From NCBI GenBank assembly GCA_951804985.1, contig OX638135.1, positions 40,152,617 through 40,216,616 of the forward strand: a stretch of 64,000 bases of DNA, read 5' to 3'. How positions within the stretch are numbered: position 1 is the stretch's first letter; every line of letters starts with the position of its first letter. A program made the position numbers and the translations under genes. Below are positions 24,520 to 35,057 of the stretch, piece after piece. The notes beneath the pieces were generated by a model. The model did no database searches and was not told the DNA's origin. It was given only the letters and a program-made list of their open reading frames with translations. This DNA is from Dryomyza anilis. Its lineage: Eukaryota > Arthropoda > Insecta > Diptera > Dryomyzidae.

Positions 24520-24622
24520 GGTCATTTCCACAAATACAAAAAAAAAAGACGAACAAAACTCGCGCAAAAAGGTCCTTTTCTACCATAGAGGTAGTAAAAA
24601 TTGCTGGTAATTTGTTAAAAGG

Positions 24623-26171
24623 GTGAAGAATCAGACGACATCGTCTACTCCAACCCTTGTTATGAATGGCCAGACCTTCACTGACCCGGTTGATAAAGCT
24701 AATTTTTGGCAGAATTATTTGCAAATAATTCAACGCTCCCAGTTAGCAATCAACCACTGCCCGTCATTGAATTTGTTTCTTCTGCAATGCCGGAGATACA
24801 TTTTCGAACTCGAAAGGTTTTAGCAAATCTCAATATTAACAAAGCCTCCGGGCCAGATGGCATATCTGCCCATGTGTTGAAGAAGTGTGCATCAACGCTG
24901 GCTTGTCCATTGCGTAACCTTTTCAACATCTCCTACACGACAGGAGTTTTTCCATCTTGTGGGAAGGTTGCCAATGTTCAGTCAGTTCCGAAAAAGGGCG
25001 AAGTTACGAACCCTGCTAATTACCGACCCATTGCAATAGGCTCTGCGCTATCGAAGGTAATGGAAAGCGTAATAAACTTCCACCTTGTGAACTATCTGGA
25101 GCGAAACGAATTACTTAGTGTCCGGCAATATGGTTTCCGTAGGACCAGATCCACCGGTGACTTGATGACGGTCCTCTCCGAAAAATGGAATAATTGTATT
25201 CACCTTTTCGGGGAGAGTAAGGTGGTTGCTCTTGATATTTCCAAGGCTCTTGATCGAGTGTGGCATTAAGCCCTCGTATCAAAACTTATTGCATATGGTG
25301 TCGGTAATTCTTTAACTCGATGGATATCGAGTTTTATCCAGGGTCGTTCAATACGAGTTGCGATGGATAGTGTTTTCTCAGAACAACATTTCATCAATTC
25401 TGGAGTCCCGAAGGGTTCCGTTCTATCCTCGTCCTTATTTCTGGTTTTTATCAATGACCTTCTGTCATCGACCCAGAACCCGATCCATTCCTTTGCAGAT
25501 GATAGTAACATTTGTCGTTCAACAAGCGTCCAAACTCTTTGGAGATTGAGAGTAAAAGGCGCTCAATGAATGACACACTCAATAAAGACCTGAAAACAAT
25601 CTCCGAGTGGGGTCTTGCAAATAGAGTTGATTTTAACGCAAGCAAGACCAAATGTTGTCTGTTATCCAACAAAAGAATGGATTCACCCCTTCCACCCCTC
25701 AATATGGACTCTGTCGATATTGCGCAGTCAGCTGCTCTTGACGTTCTGGGCATATCAATTCAATGTGACCTCCGTTGGAATGATCACATTTTTGATATGT
25801 CGAAAGAAGCGGCCAAGTGCCTCGATTTTCTGAAACGGTGTAAGACATACTTCACTCCCGCTGACTTGCGCATTGTCTACACCACCTATATTCGGCCTAA
25901 GATGGAATACAATTCGCACATATGGGTAGGGGCTTCAAAATCTTCTTTGAAGTTCCTGGATCGAATTCAACAACGTACAATATATTTAATAGGGGATGAA
26001 AATATTTCATCCTTTATTGGTTCTCTTGAGCACCGAAGGACCGTTGGCTGTGTAAGCCTGTTTTATAGGTATTACAATGGTAAGTGTTCGAGGGAAATAC
26101 ATGGCCTGATGCCACCAGGTCGTGTGTTCTCTCGTTCTACTAGGGCATCAAACCAAGCCCACCCCTTCGTA
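24623..26171 (+). pseudogene. LINE reverse transcriptase domain (broken)
   Basis: RT blocks in order: KVLANLNINKASGPDGISAH, FPSCGKVANVQSVPKKG, NPANYRPIAIGSALSKVME, ELLSVRQYGFRRTRST, VVALDISKALDRVWH with the first catalytic Asp, then a TAA stop at 25267, VPKGSVLSSSLFLVFINDLL and the active site FADDS near 25493-25507. A frame change near 25540 leads to a 224-residue open tail (25512-26186): ISEWGLANRVDFNASKTK and onward into LGISIQCDLRWNDHI. The MITE interrupts the frame after NQAHPFV. It would reverse-transcribe its own RNA at the nicked target; stops make it dead. Confidence 0.85.
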
Positions 26172-26655
26172 CACACAACAAAATAGCACCAAAAATTTCA
26201 CCAACTACCAGTATTCATCATATTGATGATTTCATTCATTAAACTAAAATCGTATTTTTCAAATGTTTTTCATTTTCAATATTTTTTTTTAACATCAAAT
26301 TTCAAGCTTAAATTTGTCTCCATTTACATATTTATGTATTTATAATTCTTATACGAGTTATAATATTTAATTGCTAATTATGCGGAGACTCCATTTCATC
26401 ATATTAATGAATAATGTACATCATATTGATGAATTTTGCCCATCCAACCACATTAATTTAAATATCATAAATCTTATAAGAATTATAAATACATAAATGT
26501 GTAAATACAGACAATTTTTTGTTTGAAATTTGATGTCATAAAAAATATTAAAAATGAAAAAATATGGAAAAATACGATGTTAGTTCCATGAATGAAATCA
26601 CCAATATGATGAATACTGGTAGTTGGTGAAATATTTGGTGATATTTTTTTGTGTG
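26172..26655. mobile_element. Fold-back MITE with TA target duplication (Tc1/mariner-like)
   Basis: The two ends are inverted repeats of about 210 bases (CACACAACAAAATAGCACC on the left, the reversed CACACAAAAAAATATCACC on the right), leaving a spacer of only about 70 bases. It is flanked by TA on each side (26170-26171, 26656-26657). Comparison with LINE copy A shows the empty target TTCGTAGTCCACTCG. TA duplication fits Tc1/mariner transposition in trans; no transposase is encoded. Confidence 0.92.
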
Positions 26656-27004
26656 TAGTCCACTCGTTTCTCAACAGAACCTCGCATTACAGAGAAAATT
26701 CGTTCTTCAGTCGCACGATACGTTTGTGGAATAATCTCCCTGCGTCTGTTTTTATATTGGGAAATTTAAAGCAAACATCCACCGACACTACTCCATCTTT
26801 CCCCCTCCCATAAACCTATAATCCTTTCTTACGATCAACACTGTGCATTGCATGAATAGGGGGCATCCTCTGAGCGTTGATTAATTTGTAAAAAAAAAAA
26901 AGTTCATATGATAAGATTTATTTTTTGTATGCTATTAAATCAATAATTGTCCTATTAACCAATTTTAATGGTATTTGAGGGAATTTTTCTAGGTGTACAT
27001 ATAA

Positions 27005-27517
27005 ACCAGTTGGTAAGGTTAAATCACATGGGAAATTTTGAAGTAGGGAAATTGTGATAGTTGGAATTACCTTTAATTTAATACCCATATGTACAAATGG
27101 GTAAGTATACCGAATGTCGATATTTTTTTGGGTAACCACAAGTCAGTTTGCGAGTAAGCTTTATTTTGAAATATTTGAGCATAAAGTCAATATATGTTTG
27201 ACCAAGAGAGTTCACTTAAGACCGTACAAAGTAAAATTCCTTTGTATATGTTAATTTTATATGGGGTATTTGAACATAAGAGCTCAGTTCTCAGGTCAAA
27301 ATAGAGCGATAATGCTTGTTCAGACATCTTAGATATATAAGTAATCTAAAGTTTCATTGATCTAGCTCTTCTTCTTTTTCTGTAATCATCGCTAAATCGA
27401 CTCAGGAAGTCATGCTGATCAAGAATATATATACATACCGCTGATGCTTCCTTCTGTGTGTTACAAACGGCGTACCAAACTGAATATACCCTTTAACTCT
27501 TAGTGTAGGGTATAAAA
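27005..27517 (-). mobile_element. Helentron-type element, stem-loop lost
   Basis: Left end CCAGTTGGTAAGGTTAAATC, right end TTAGTGTAGGGTATAAA, with GATCAAGAATATATATAC near 27417. The stem-loop and its adjacent subterminal repeat are replaced by TTGGAATTACCTTT, and the GACA tract is gone. Confidence 0.75.
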
Positions 27518-28142
27518 ATATGCATTTTAAAAATAGTACTTTTCTAATTCATAAAGGTGAAAAGTACAAACATAGGTTTTCCCAACATTGTTCGCTACAC
27601 TTCGATCATTGCGTTTCCAGTTTTCGGCTCGTGCGTGGCCGAACCTATGTTTAATTTTATTTTATTTTCGACCCTTTATGCCATTTTCAGTTGGTCCGGC
27701 ATTTTTTAAAATGTTTTTTTTTTCTAGATGTGTGTGTTTTATTTGCATATATAGTTTAATTTTAGCATAAGAACTAAACATTTGAAATGAGGTAAGTATC
27801 GAGTACGAGAAAATAGCGATATTATACATCACTAATTGCTGCGCGCAACGAAAAGTACAAACTTACGTTTTCCCAACGTTCTTCGCAATAATTTGATCTT
27901 GGCATTTCCTGGAATTGTCATCAATGTTTTCGACGCGTGCCAACCACACGGCCGGACTATTGATATTCGTAATTTGGGCTCACTCAAGATCAGCGCGCGA
28001 ACTCCACCAACTTATTTCGTGGAATTGATGCGACCTAACATTTTTGAAGTAATAGAACAGAGTAGTCGATGACTCATTTACTTCATATATTTACATCACT
28101 AGTAGCAACAAGCTTGTAAGCATGCTTAAAAATAAATAGTTG
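27518..28142. other. Spacer with a 35-bp direct repeat
   Basis: A segment with GAAAAGTACAAAC, then GTTTTCCCAAC and TTCGC, occurs at about 27559 and again at about 27850. The second half has a plus frame (27836-28072) with a GC-richer stretch, but there is no recognisable protein. Confidence 0.4.
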
Positions 28143-28497
28143 TTATACCCTACACCTATGAGGAACAGGGTATATTAACTTTGTGCATATATTGTAACGA
28201 CTCGAAAAGTATTACATATATATTTATAAATGTTAAAAAATATTGTTAGAACTCGCCTAAAAATATATGTTCCAAAAATGGGCGTGATCCGCCCACATTT
28301 GAATTTGTTTATCGATTTTATGTAGTGGAAATTTTAATCGTAAATAATTGAAAATTATCCTACAAAATTATAGCACTAATCCACCCAGAGTGTAGGGTAT
28401 TCCATAGTCGGGCCCGACCGACTATAAAAGTCTCCGACTATAGAGTCCCGACTATAAAAGTCCCCATGTGACCTAACTTTTCCCACTCGTTTTTTTA
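28143..28497 (+). mobile_element. Helentron-type element, internally deleted
   Basis: Starts TTATACCCTACACCTATGAG and ends with several alternative stem-loop arms (GTCGGGCCCGACCGACTATA, CCGACTATAG, CCCGACTATAAAAGTCC) and CTTTTCCCACTCGT. The GACA tract and the conserved core are deleted. Closest in sequence to the 14625 copy. Confidence 0.78.
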
Positions 28498-28724
28498 TTG
28501 ATATGGTCCAATTTTAGATTAATAAGTACAAAAATAAACGGTTTTATAAATGCAGTTATATTCTGGACATAATATCGTCACTGTCATGCCACGAATGTGC
28601 ATTTTAAAAAAATTTTGGAAATTCAAATTTTAAAACTTATTATTTTTTTTAAATTTTTTTGTTATTTTGGTTTATTCATCAATTAGCAGAACGTATATAA
28701 AATATCTTTTGATTTGGACAACCG

Positions 28725-28850
28725 TACTGAATGAGGAGAAAAAAGCAGAACTTAGCGAATTCTCATCATTTGAAGATATAAATAAATGATGAGAAAAGAT
28801 GAAAAAATTATGAGAAAAATGAATAGACAAATGCTGATAAAAATGATTAG
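28725..28850. repeat. Left inverted arm rich in ATGATGAGAA
   Basis: This matches in reverse complement the segment at about 31655-31790: GCGAATTCTCATCATTT, then AAATGATGAGAAAAGATGA on this side. The two arms enclose the GATC palindrome, satellite monomers and two Helentron copies. The arms resemble the long, simple-repeat-rich arms of fold-back elements. Confidence 0.6.
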
Positions 28851-29440
28851 GACATCTAAAAGATCTAAAAGAGTTAAAAGATCTAAAAGATGAAAAAGAT
28901 CAAAAAGATAAAAAAAATCAAAAAGATCAAAAAGTTTAAAAAGATTGAAAAGATCAAAAGGTCGAAACGATCAAAAAGATAAAAAATTCGAAACAATCAA
29001 AAATATCAAAAAGATCGAAAATATCGAAAAGGTCGAAAAGATCAAAAAGATCAAAATGATAAAGATGATAAAATAGATCAAAAAGACCAAAAAGATCTTT
29101 TCGATATATTTGATCTTTTAGACTTTTTTTTTTTGATATTTTTGATATTTTTGATCTTTTCTATATTTTTGTTTTTTTTTCCTTTTTGATGTTTTCAACC
29201 TTATTGATCTTTTCGATCTTTTTGATCCTTTTGAACATTTCGCACTTTTCGATATTTTTGATATTTAGGTTTTTTTTTGATCTTTTTTTATCTCTTTGAT
29301 CTTTTCGATCTTTTCGATCATTTTGATCTTTTTGGTCGTTTCGATCTTTTTGATCTTTTTGGCCTTTTTCATCTTTTTTAACTTTTTCATCCTTTTGATC
29401 TTTTAGATCTTTTGGTATTTTTGATATTCATCATTCTCGA
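28840..29440. repeat. GATC-rich imperfect palindrome
   Basis: 28840-29095 is built of AAAAAGATC and AAAAGATCT variants; 29096-29440 is built of the complement (GATCTTTTT, TCGATCTTTT). The two halves therefore form a hairpin of roughly 250-300 base arms. The units are 9-12 bases and degenerate. Confidence 0.85.
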
Positions 29441-29499
29441 CCCCTCTGTCGATTTCTGCAATAAAAAAGTTAGTGCAAATAGGCAATTCCGCCCACTTT

Positions 29500-29897
29500 G
29501 AATGGTCATCCTGGACATGTCCATGAGCACCATATCCTTCAATGCACATTTCCAAAAATCATTTTTTGTGATATTTCAAAACTTAATGAAAAAAAATTGT
29601 TGTCCAATGTCATCATGGACATGTTCAGGAGCACCTCATTCTCCAGTGTACATGTCCAAAATCATTTTTATGGGATTTCAAAACATAATGAAAACATTTT
29701 TGTTTTAGTCCAAGGTCACCATGGACATGTCCTCATCCTCCTGTGTACATGTCCAAAATCATTTTTATGACATTTCAAAACATAATGAAAACAAAAAAAT
29801 TGTCCAAAGTCCTCATGGACATGACCTGGAGCACCTCATCCTCCAGTGTACATGTCCAAAATCATTTTTAAGGCATTTCAAAACATAATCCAAAAAG
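29500..29897. repeat. Satellite-like monomers, block 1 (4 units)
   Basis: Monomers of 95-106 bases centred on CATGGACATGTCCAGGAGC, with TGTACATGTCCAAAATCATT and TTTCAAAACATAATGAAAA. ATGGAC-type anchors fall at about 29510, 29614, 29720 and 29815. The block ends in the A-rich part, where a Helentron begins. Confidence 0.88.
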
Positions 29898-30478
29898 AAC
29901 CAGTTGGGAAGGTTAGATCACATGGGTTATTTTAAAGTAGGTGTTGTTATGATAGTTAGGATTATCAAAATTATAGTCGCTCTAAGCCGACTACAAATAC
30001 CTTACGATTTCGATTTCTTTTTTAAACCACAAGTCGTTTCGGCGGAAACCAGTATTTTCATGTATTTGAGCATGAGTCAATATATATTTGACCAAAAAAA
30101 GTTTACCTAAGCACGTATACAGTCAAATTAATCTGTAGATATAAATTTTATATGAGGTATTTGAACATAAGTGGTCGGTTCTCAGGTCACAATAGACCGA
30201 TCATGCCAATTTTCTTGCTTAGACAGCTTAGATATATAAGTAATCTAAATCGAAAGTTTCATTGCTCTAGCTCTTCTATTTTTTCTGTAATCGTGATTTC
30301 AACAGACAGACAGGGGGACAGACAGACAGACGTACAGACGGACATCGCTAAATCGACTCAGGAGGTCATGCTGATCAAGAATATATATACTTTTCCATAC
30401 CGGACATGTTTCCTTATGGGTGTTACAAACGGCGGACCAAACTTAATATACCCTTTCACTCTTAGTGTAGGGTATAAA
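29898..30478 (-). mobile_element. Helentron-type element in satellite (unit A, first)
   Basis: Left end ACCAGTTGGGAAGGTTAGATC, stem-loop changed to AGTCGCTCTAAGCCGACT, a GACAGACAGACAGGGGGACA tract, GATCAAGAATATATATAC and the right end TTAGTGTAGGGTATAAA. The CCCTACACATATG to GGTATACG section found in other copies is deleted here. Open frames such as MRYLNISGRFSG are not genes: they shift between copies. Confidence 0.85.
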
Positions 30479-30482
30479 CATT

Positions 30483-30788
30483 TTGTCCAAGGTCATCATG
30501 GACATGTCCAGGAACACCTTATCCTCCAGTGTACATATCAAAAATCATTTTTATGACAGTTCAAAACATAATAAAAAAAAAATGTTGTTCAAGGTCATCA
30601 TGAACATGTCCAGGAGCACCTCATTCTACAGTTTACATGTCCAAAATCATTTTTATGGCATTTCAAAACATAATGAAAAAGAAAATAATTGCTTAAGGTC
30701 ATCATGGATATGTCCAGGAGCACCTCATCCTCCAATGTACATGTCCAAAATCATTTTTATGACATTTCAAAACATAATGAAAAAAAAA
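30483..30788. repeat. Satellite-like monomers, block 2 (3 units)
   Basis: Same monomer as block 1, with anchors near 30498, 30600 and 30703. It starts directly after the right end of one Helentron and stops in the A-rich part, where the next begins. Confidence 0.88.
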
Positions 30789-31442
30789 ACCAGTTGGGAA
30801 GGTTAGATCACAGGGGAAATTTTAAAGTAGGTGTTATTATGATAGTTAGGAATTTCCAAATTATAGTCGGTATAAGCCCTACACATATGCGTGGTAACCC
30901 TTCAAAGTGGTATATAGGTCACCAGGGTATACGAATCCTGAAAATAACTGCAAACTTTTTATCCCATATTTACAAATGGGTAGGTGTACCGAATTTCGAT
31001 TTTTTTTTTGGGAAGCACAAGTCGTTTCGTGGGAAAACATTATTTTCATGTATTTGAGCATGAGACAATATATATTTGACCAAAAATGTTTACCTAAGCA
31101 CGTATACAGTAAAATTGATTTGCAAATGTAAATTTTATATGAGATATTTGAACATAAGTGGTCAGTTCTCAGGTCACAATAGACTAATCTTGATAATTTT
31201 CTTGTTCAGACAGCTTGGATATATAAGTAATGTAAATCTAAAGTTTCATTGCTCTAGCTCTTCAAGGACAGACGGACATACAGACAGACATACACACAGA
31301 CAGACGGACATCGCTAAATCGACTCATGAGGTCATGCTGATCAAGAATATATATACTTTTCCATATCGGAGATGCTTTTCAGGGTGTTACAAACGGCGTA
31401 CCAAACTGAATATACCCTTTCACTCTTAGTGTAGGGTATAAT
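30789..31442 (-). mobile_element. Helentron-type element in satellite (unit A, second)
   Basis: Fuller copy: left end CCAGTTGGGAAGGTTAGATC, a decayed stem (TATAGTCGGTATAAGCCCTAC), CACATATGCGTGG, the GACATACAGACAGACATACA tract, GATCAAGAATATATATAC and the right end TTAGTGTAGGGTATAATA. Inserted at the same A-rich position of the monomer as the first copy. Confidence 0.85.
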
Positions 31443-31444
31443 AA

Positions 31445-31610
31445 TTGTCCAAGGTCATCATGGACATGTCCAGGAGCATCTCATCCTCCAGTGTACATGT
31501 CCAAAGTAATTTTTATGGCATTTAAAAACATAATGAAAAAAAAAATGTTTGTCCAAGATCATCTTGGACATGTCCACGAGCACCTCATCTTCCAATCGGC
31601 ATGTCGAAAC
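31445..31610. repeat. Satellite-like monomers, block 3 (2 units)
   Basis: Anchors at about 31459 and 31563. The second monomer breaks off after CATCTTCCAATCGGCATGTC into TCATCA-rich DNA. Confidence 0.85.
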
Positions 31611-31654
31611 CTTTACTTAAATATCATCCAGTAGCAATCGGATGTGTCCAATCT

Positions 31655-31900
31655 CTCATTTGTCCTCACATTTTTCTAATCATTTTTTCTCATCATTTGT
31701 CTCATATTTTTTCTCATCATTTTTTCATCTTTTCTCATCATTTATTTTCATCTTTAAATGATGAGAATTCGCTCTTCATTCAATGATGAGAAAAATTTAA
31801 GATACAAATTATTTTCATCATCAATGATGAAAATGAGAATCTTTTGAAGATGAGAATTATTTCGATTATTGAGCGATATATTTATTTTCATCAATGATAA
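31655..31900. repeat. TCATCATTTT-rich DNA, right inverted arm
   Basis: Repeats of TCTCATCATTTTT turn into ATGATGAGAAT at about 31760. 31655-31790 is the inverted partner of 28725-28850. The local inversion at 31760 could also fold on itself. Confidence 0.65.
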
Positions 31901-32014
31901 AAAAGATATATATCAGTAGTGAGCAAAAAATTCTCATCTTTAGTGAGGGATATAAATTGAGCGATGAGAAAAAAAAAACTATCTTCGAACCCTGGATGCC
32001 AATCGAGGTTCATG

Positions 32015-32110
32015 TACATTTTCCCGAAAGCCATTTCCCCGAAAGACATTTCCCCGAAAGACATTTCCCCAAAATGGACACTTCCCCGAAATGGACATTT
32101 CCCTGAAATT
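32015..32110. repeat. 18-bp minisatellite, block 1 (reverse orientation)
   Basis: Six units of the type CATTTCCCCGAAAG or ACATTTCCCCGAAATGG. It is the complement of blocks 2 and 3, so blocks 1 and 2 can pair. Confidence 0.85.
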
Positions 32111-32184
32111 AACATTCAAATAGAGCTGGAAAAAAAAATTATATAAATAATTAGAATTTTATATTTTCCCAACGAATTTGCAAG

Positions 32185-32312
32185 TTTTCCCATTTCGGGG
32201 AAATGCCCATTTCGGGCAAGTGTCCATTTCGGGGAAATGCCCATTTCGGAGAAGTGTCCACTTAGGGGAAATGTCCATTTCGGAAAAGTGGCCATTTCGG
32301 TGAAGAGTCCAT
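32185..32312. repeat. 18-bp minisatellite, block 2
   Basis: Seven units of the type CCATTTCGGGGAAATGCC, with AAGTGT and GAAATG variants alternating. The last unit runs into TTTCGTGGGAAAACATT, which is Helentron sequence. Confidence 0.88.
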
Positions 32313-32530
32313 TTCGTGGGAAAACATTATTTTTATGTATTTGAGCATGAGTCAATATATATTTGACCAAAAAAGTTTACCTAAGCACGTATACAGTAAA
32401 ATTGAATTGCAGATGTAAATTTTATATGAGGTATTTGAACATAAGTAGTCAGTTCTCAGGTCACAATAGGCCGATCATGATAATTTCCTTTTTCAGACAG
32501 CTTAGATATATAAGTAATGTAAATCTCAAA
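32313..32530 (-). mobile_element. Helentron-type internal fragment between minisatellite blocks
   Basis: Matches the Helentron interior from GTGGGAAAACATTATTTT to AGTAATGTAAATCT. Both ends of the element are missing. The minisatellite starts immediately on its left and about 30 bases beyond its right end. Confidence 0.85.
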
Positions 32531-32561
32531 ATAAAATATATAAGCATCATATATATATATG

Positions 32562-32722
32562 TCTATTTCGGGGAAATGTCCATTTCGGAGAAGTGTCCAT
32601 TTCGGGAAATGTCCACTTCGGGAAAGTGGCCATTTCGGTGAAGAGTCCATTTCGGGGAATGTCTATTCGGGGAAATGGCCGTTCGGGGAAATGTCCATAC
32701 GGGGAAGTGTCCACTTTCTGGG
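32562..32722. repeat. 18-bp minisatellite, block 3
   Basis: About nine units (CTATTTCGGGGAAATGTCC and shorter ATTCGGGGAAATGGCC variants), becoming irregular to the right. Confidence 0.85.
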
Positions 32723-33553
32723 TTTTATTGGTCCTGTTTAATAAGTGATTTTTTATTGAAATATATAAAATTAATTAATTTTTATTTTGATACAAAATGG
32801 TATAGTTATTATTAAATATTTTTTGTGTTTCTGTTTCTTTTCTTTTTTAAATGAAATTAATTTGTTATTTAGAAAAAATAATTAAATATATATTTTATTT
32901 TGTTTCCAGTTACTATTATGTATTCTACCCAATTGAGTGATTTTTTCATCGATATATATAAAATAAATTTACTATATTTAATTTGCTTTATTCATATATT
33001 CTTAAGTTATTCCAAAATTCATTTTTGTTTAATGAAATCAATCAAAAAATTTTTAATTAAATTCAAAAATAAAAAAAATATTTTTTAAGCTTTAAAAATG
33101 AACTCATGAACCTGCATTACTATAAATGATTTAATAAACTGGATTCATTAAAATAGGGTGGAATTAGGGTTGCGATAGGGCGGAATTAGGATTTTCAAAA
33201 AATATTTAGGGCGGAATTAGGAACATTTTTAATTTTTTGTGTAATTATTTATAAATTATAAAAAGCACTTTTCTATTAAAGTTGTTTTATTTTAAAATAG
33301 TAAAGAATAGCACAGTCTTTCTTAAAAAAAAAAAGATATAATGAAATATCCGTAAATTTGAGCTATAAAAATAAGCAAATGATGAAAAATCATTCTAGGG
33401 CGGAATTAGGGTGTTTTTCCTTTTTAGCTGAAGTATTCGTAATGGTATTCAAAATAAATCGGTCAGAACATTAAAATTGCTTCAAATATTGAGTATGAGC
33501 ACGGTTAACCTCAAACACTTTCAACCCAAACGACATGGGAGCAAATCGTTTAT
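32723..33553. other. AT-rich DNA with four GGCGGAATTAGG motifs
   Basis: 32723-33120 is plain AT-rich. At about 33157, 33177, 33206 and 33397 the motif AGGGCGGAATTAGG (first copy AGGGTGGAATTAGG) recurs in otherwise AT-rich DNA. The end (33490-33553) is the left edge of repeat X, with AAACACTTTCAACCC. No gene. Confidence 0.6.
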
Positions 33554-33773
33554 TTTTTTTTGATCTTTTTTTATCTCTTTGATCTTTTCGATCATTTTGA
33601 TCTTTTTGGTCGTTTCGATCTTTTTGATCTTTTTGGCCTTTTTCATCTTTTTTAACTTTTTCATCCTTTTGATCTTTTAGATCTTTTGGTATTTTTGATA
33701 TTCATCATTCTCGACCCCTCTGTCGATTTCTGCAATAAAAAAGTTAGTGCAAATAGGCAATTCCGCCCACTTT

Positions 33774-34172
33774 GAATGGTCATCCTGGACATGTCCATGA
33801 GCACCATATCCTTCAATGCACATTTCCAAAAATCATTTTTTGTGATATTTCAAAACTTAATGAAAAAAAATTGTTGTCCAATGTCATCATGGACATGTTC
33901 AGGAGCACCTCATTCTCCAGTGTACATGTCCAAAATCATTTTTATGGGATTTCAAAACATAATGAAAACATTTTTGTTTTAGTCCAAGGTCACCATGGAC
34001 ATGTCCTCATCCTCCTGTGTACATGTCCAAAATCATTTTTATGACATTTCAAAACATAATGAAAACAAAAAAATTGTCCAAAGTCCTCATGGACATGACC
34101 TGGAGCACCTCATCCTCCAGTGTACATGTCCAAAATCATTTTTAAGGCATTTCAAAACATAATCCAAAAAGA
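33774..34172. repeat. Satellite-like monomers, block 1 in unit B
   Basis: Counterpart of 29500-29897, identical by eye over its length. Confidence 0.88.
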
Positions 34173-34748
34173 ACCAGTTGGGAAGGTTAGATCACATGGG
34201 TTATTTTAAAGTAGGTGTTGTTATGATAGTTAGGATTATCAAAATTATAGTCGCTCTAAGCCGACTACAAATACCTTACGATTTCGATTTCTTTTTTAAA
34301 CCACAAGTCGTTTCGGCGGAAACCAGTATTTTCATGTATTTGAGCATGAGTCAATATATATTTGACCAAAAAAAGTTTACCTAAGCACGTATACAGTCAA
34401 ATTAATCTGTAGATATAAATTTTATATGAGGTATTTGAACATAAGTGGTCGGTTCTCAGGTCACAATAGACCGATCATGCCAATTTTCTTGCTTAGACAG
34501 CTTAGATATATAAGTAATCTAAATCGAAAGTTTCATTGCTCTAGCTCTTCTATTTTTTCTGTAATCGTGATTTCAACAGACAGGGGGACAGACAGACAGA
34601 CGTACAGACGGACATCGCTAAATCGACTCAGGAGGTCATGCTGATCAAGAATATATATACTTTTCCATACCGGACATGTTTCCTTATGGGTGTTACAAAC
34701 GGCGGACCAAACTTAATATACCCTTTCACTCTTAGTGTAGGGTATAAA
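34173..34748 (-). mobile_element. Helentron-type element (unit B, first)
   Basis: Counterpart of 29898-30478. The GACA tract is shorter by one 4-base unit, the main difference between the copies. Confidence 0.85.
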
Positions 34749-34752
34749 CATT

Positions 34753-35057
34753 TTGTCCAAGGTCATCATGGACATGTCCAGGAACACCTTATCCCCCAGT
34801 GTACATATCAAAAATCATTTTTATGACAGTTCAAAACATAATAAAAAAAAATGTTGTTCAAGGTCATCATGAACATGTCCAGGAGCACCTCATTCTACAG
34901 TTTACATGTCCAAAATCATTTTTATGGCATTTCAAAACATAATGAAAAAGAAAATAATTGCTTAAGGTCATCATGGATATGTCCAGGAGCACCTCATCCT
35001 CCAATGTACATGTCCAAAATCATTTTTATGACATTTCAAAACATAATGAAAAAAAAA
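34753..35057. repeat. Satellite-like monomers, block 2 in unit B
   Basis: Counterpart of 30483-30788, with one C/T change (CTTATCCCCCAGTG) and a shorter A run. Confidence 0.88.

Larger units (their letters stand above)
24520..26901 (+). mobile_element. CR1/L2-group LINE, copy C with RT
   Basis: 5'-truncated: the endonuclease is absent and homology to copy A starts about 24520-24605. It has the RT core, the C-terminal tail and the 3' end (GGGGGCATCCTCTGAGCG, poly-A 26890-26901). A 484-bp MITE sits at 26172-26655 inside the tail coding region. It shows what copy A lost. Confidence 0.88.
29271..33553. repeat. Tandem segmental duplication, unit A (about 4.28 kb)
   Basis: Repeats as unit B (33554-37823). 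It begins in the T-rich half of the GATC palindrome and ends at CAAATCGTTTATT, where a T tract joins the units. It contains, in order: satellite block 1, Helentron, satellite block 2, Helentron, satellite block 3, TCATCA-rich DNA, the 18-bp minisatellite with a Helentron piece, AT-rich DNA, and GGCGGAATTAGG motifs. I see only about eight substitutions and a few small indels (9 bp, 4 bp, 1 bp) between units, about 99.8% identity. Confidence 0.95.

Noticed and set aside
29498..31429. Many short open frames in satellite and Helentron DNA (for example MRYLNISG, MSRSTSSS types), repeated at 33.8-35.7 kb
   Set aside because: They recur only because the DNA is duplicated; Helentron copies elsewhere have them in shifted or broken form.
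29500..31610. Spaced repeats resembling a CRISPR array
   Set aside because: Monomers of 95-106 bases are contiguous and alike along their full length, without short repeats plus unique spacers, and the DNA is eukaryotic.
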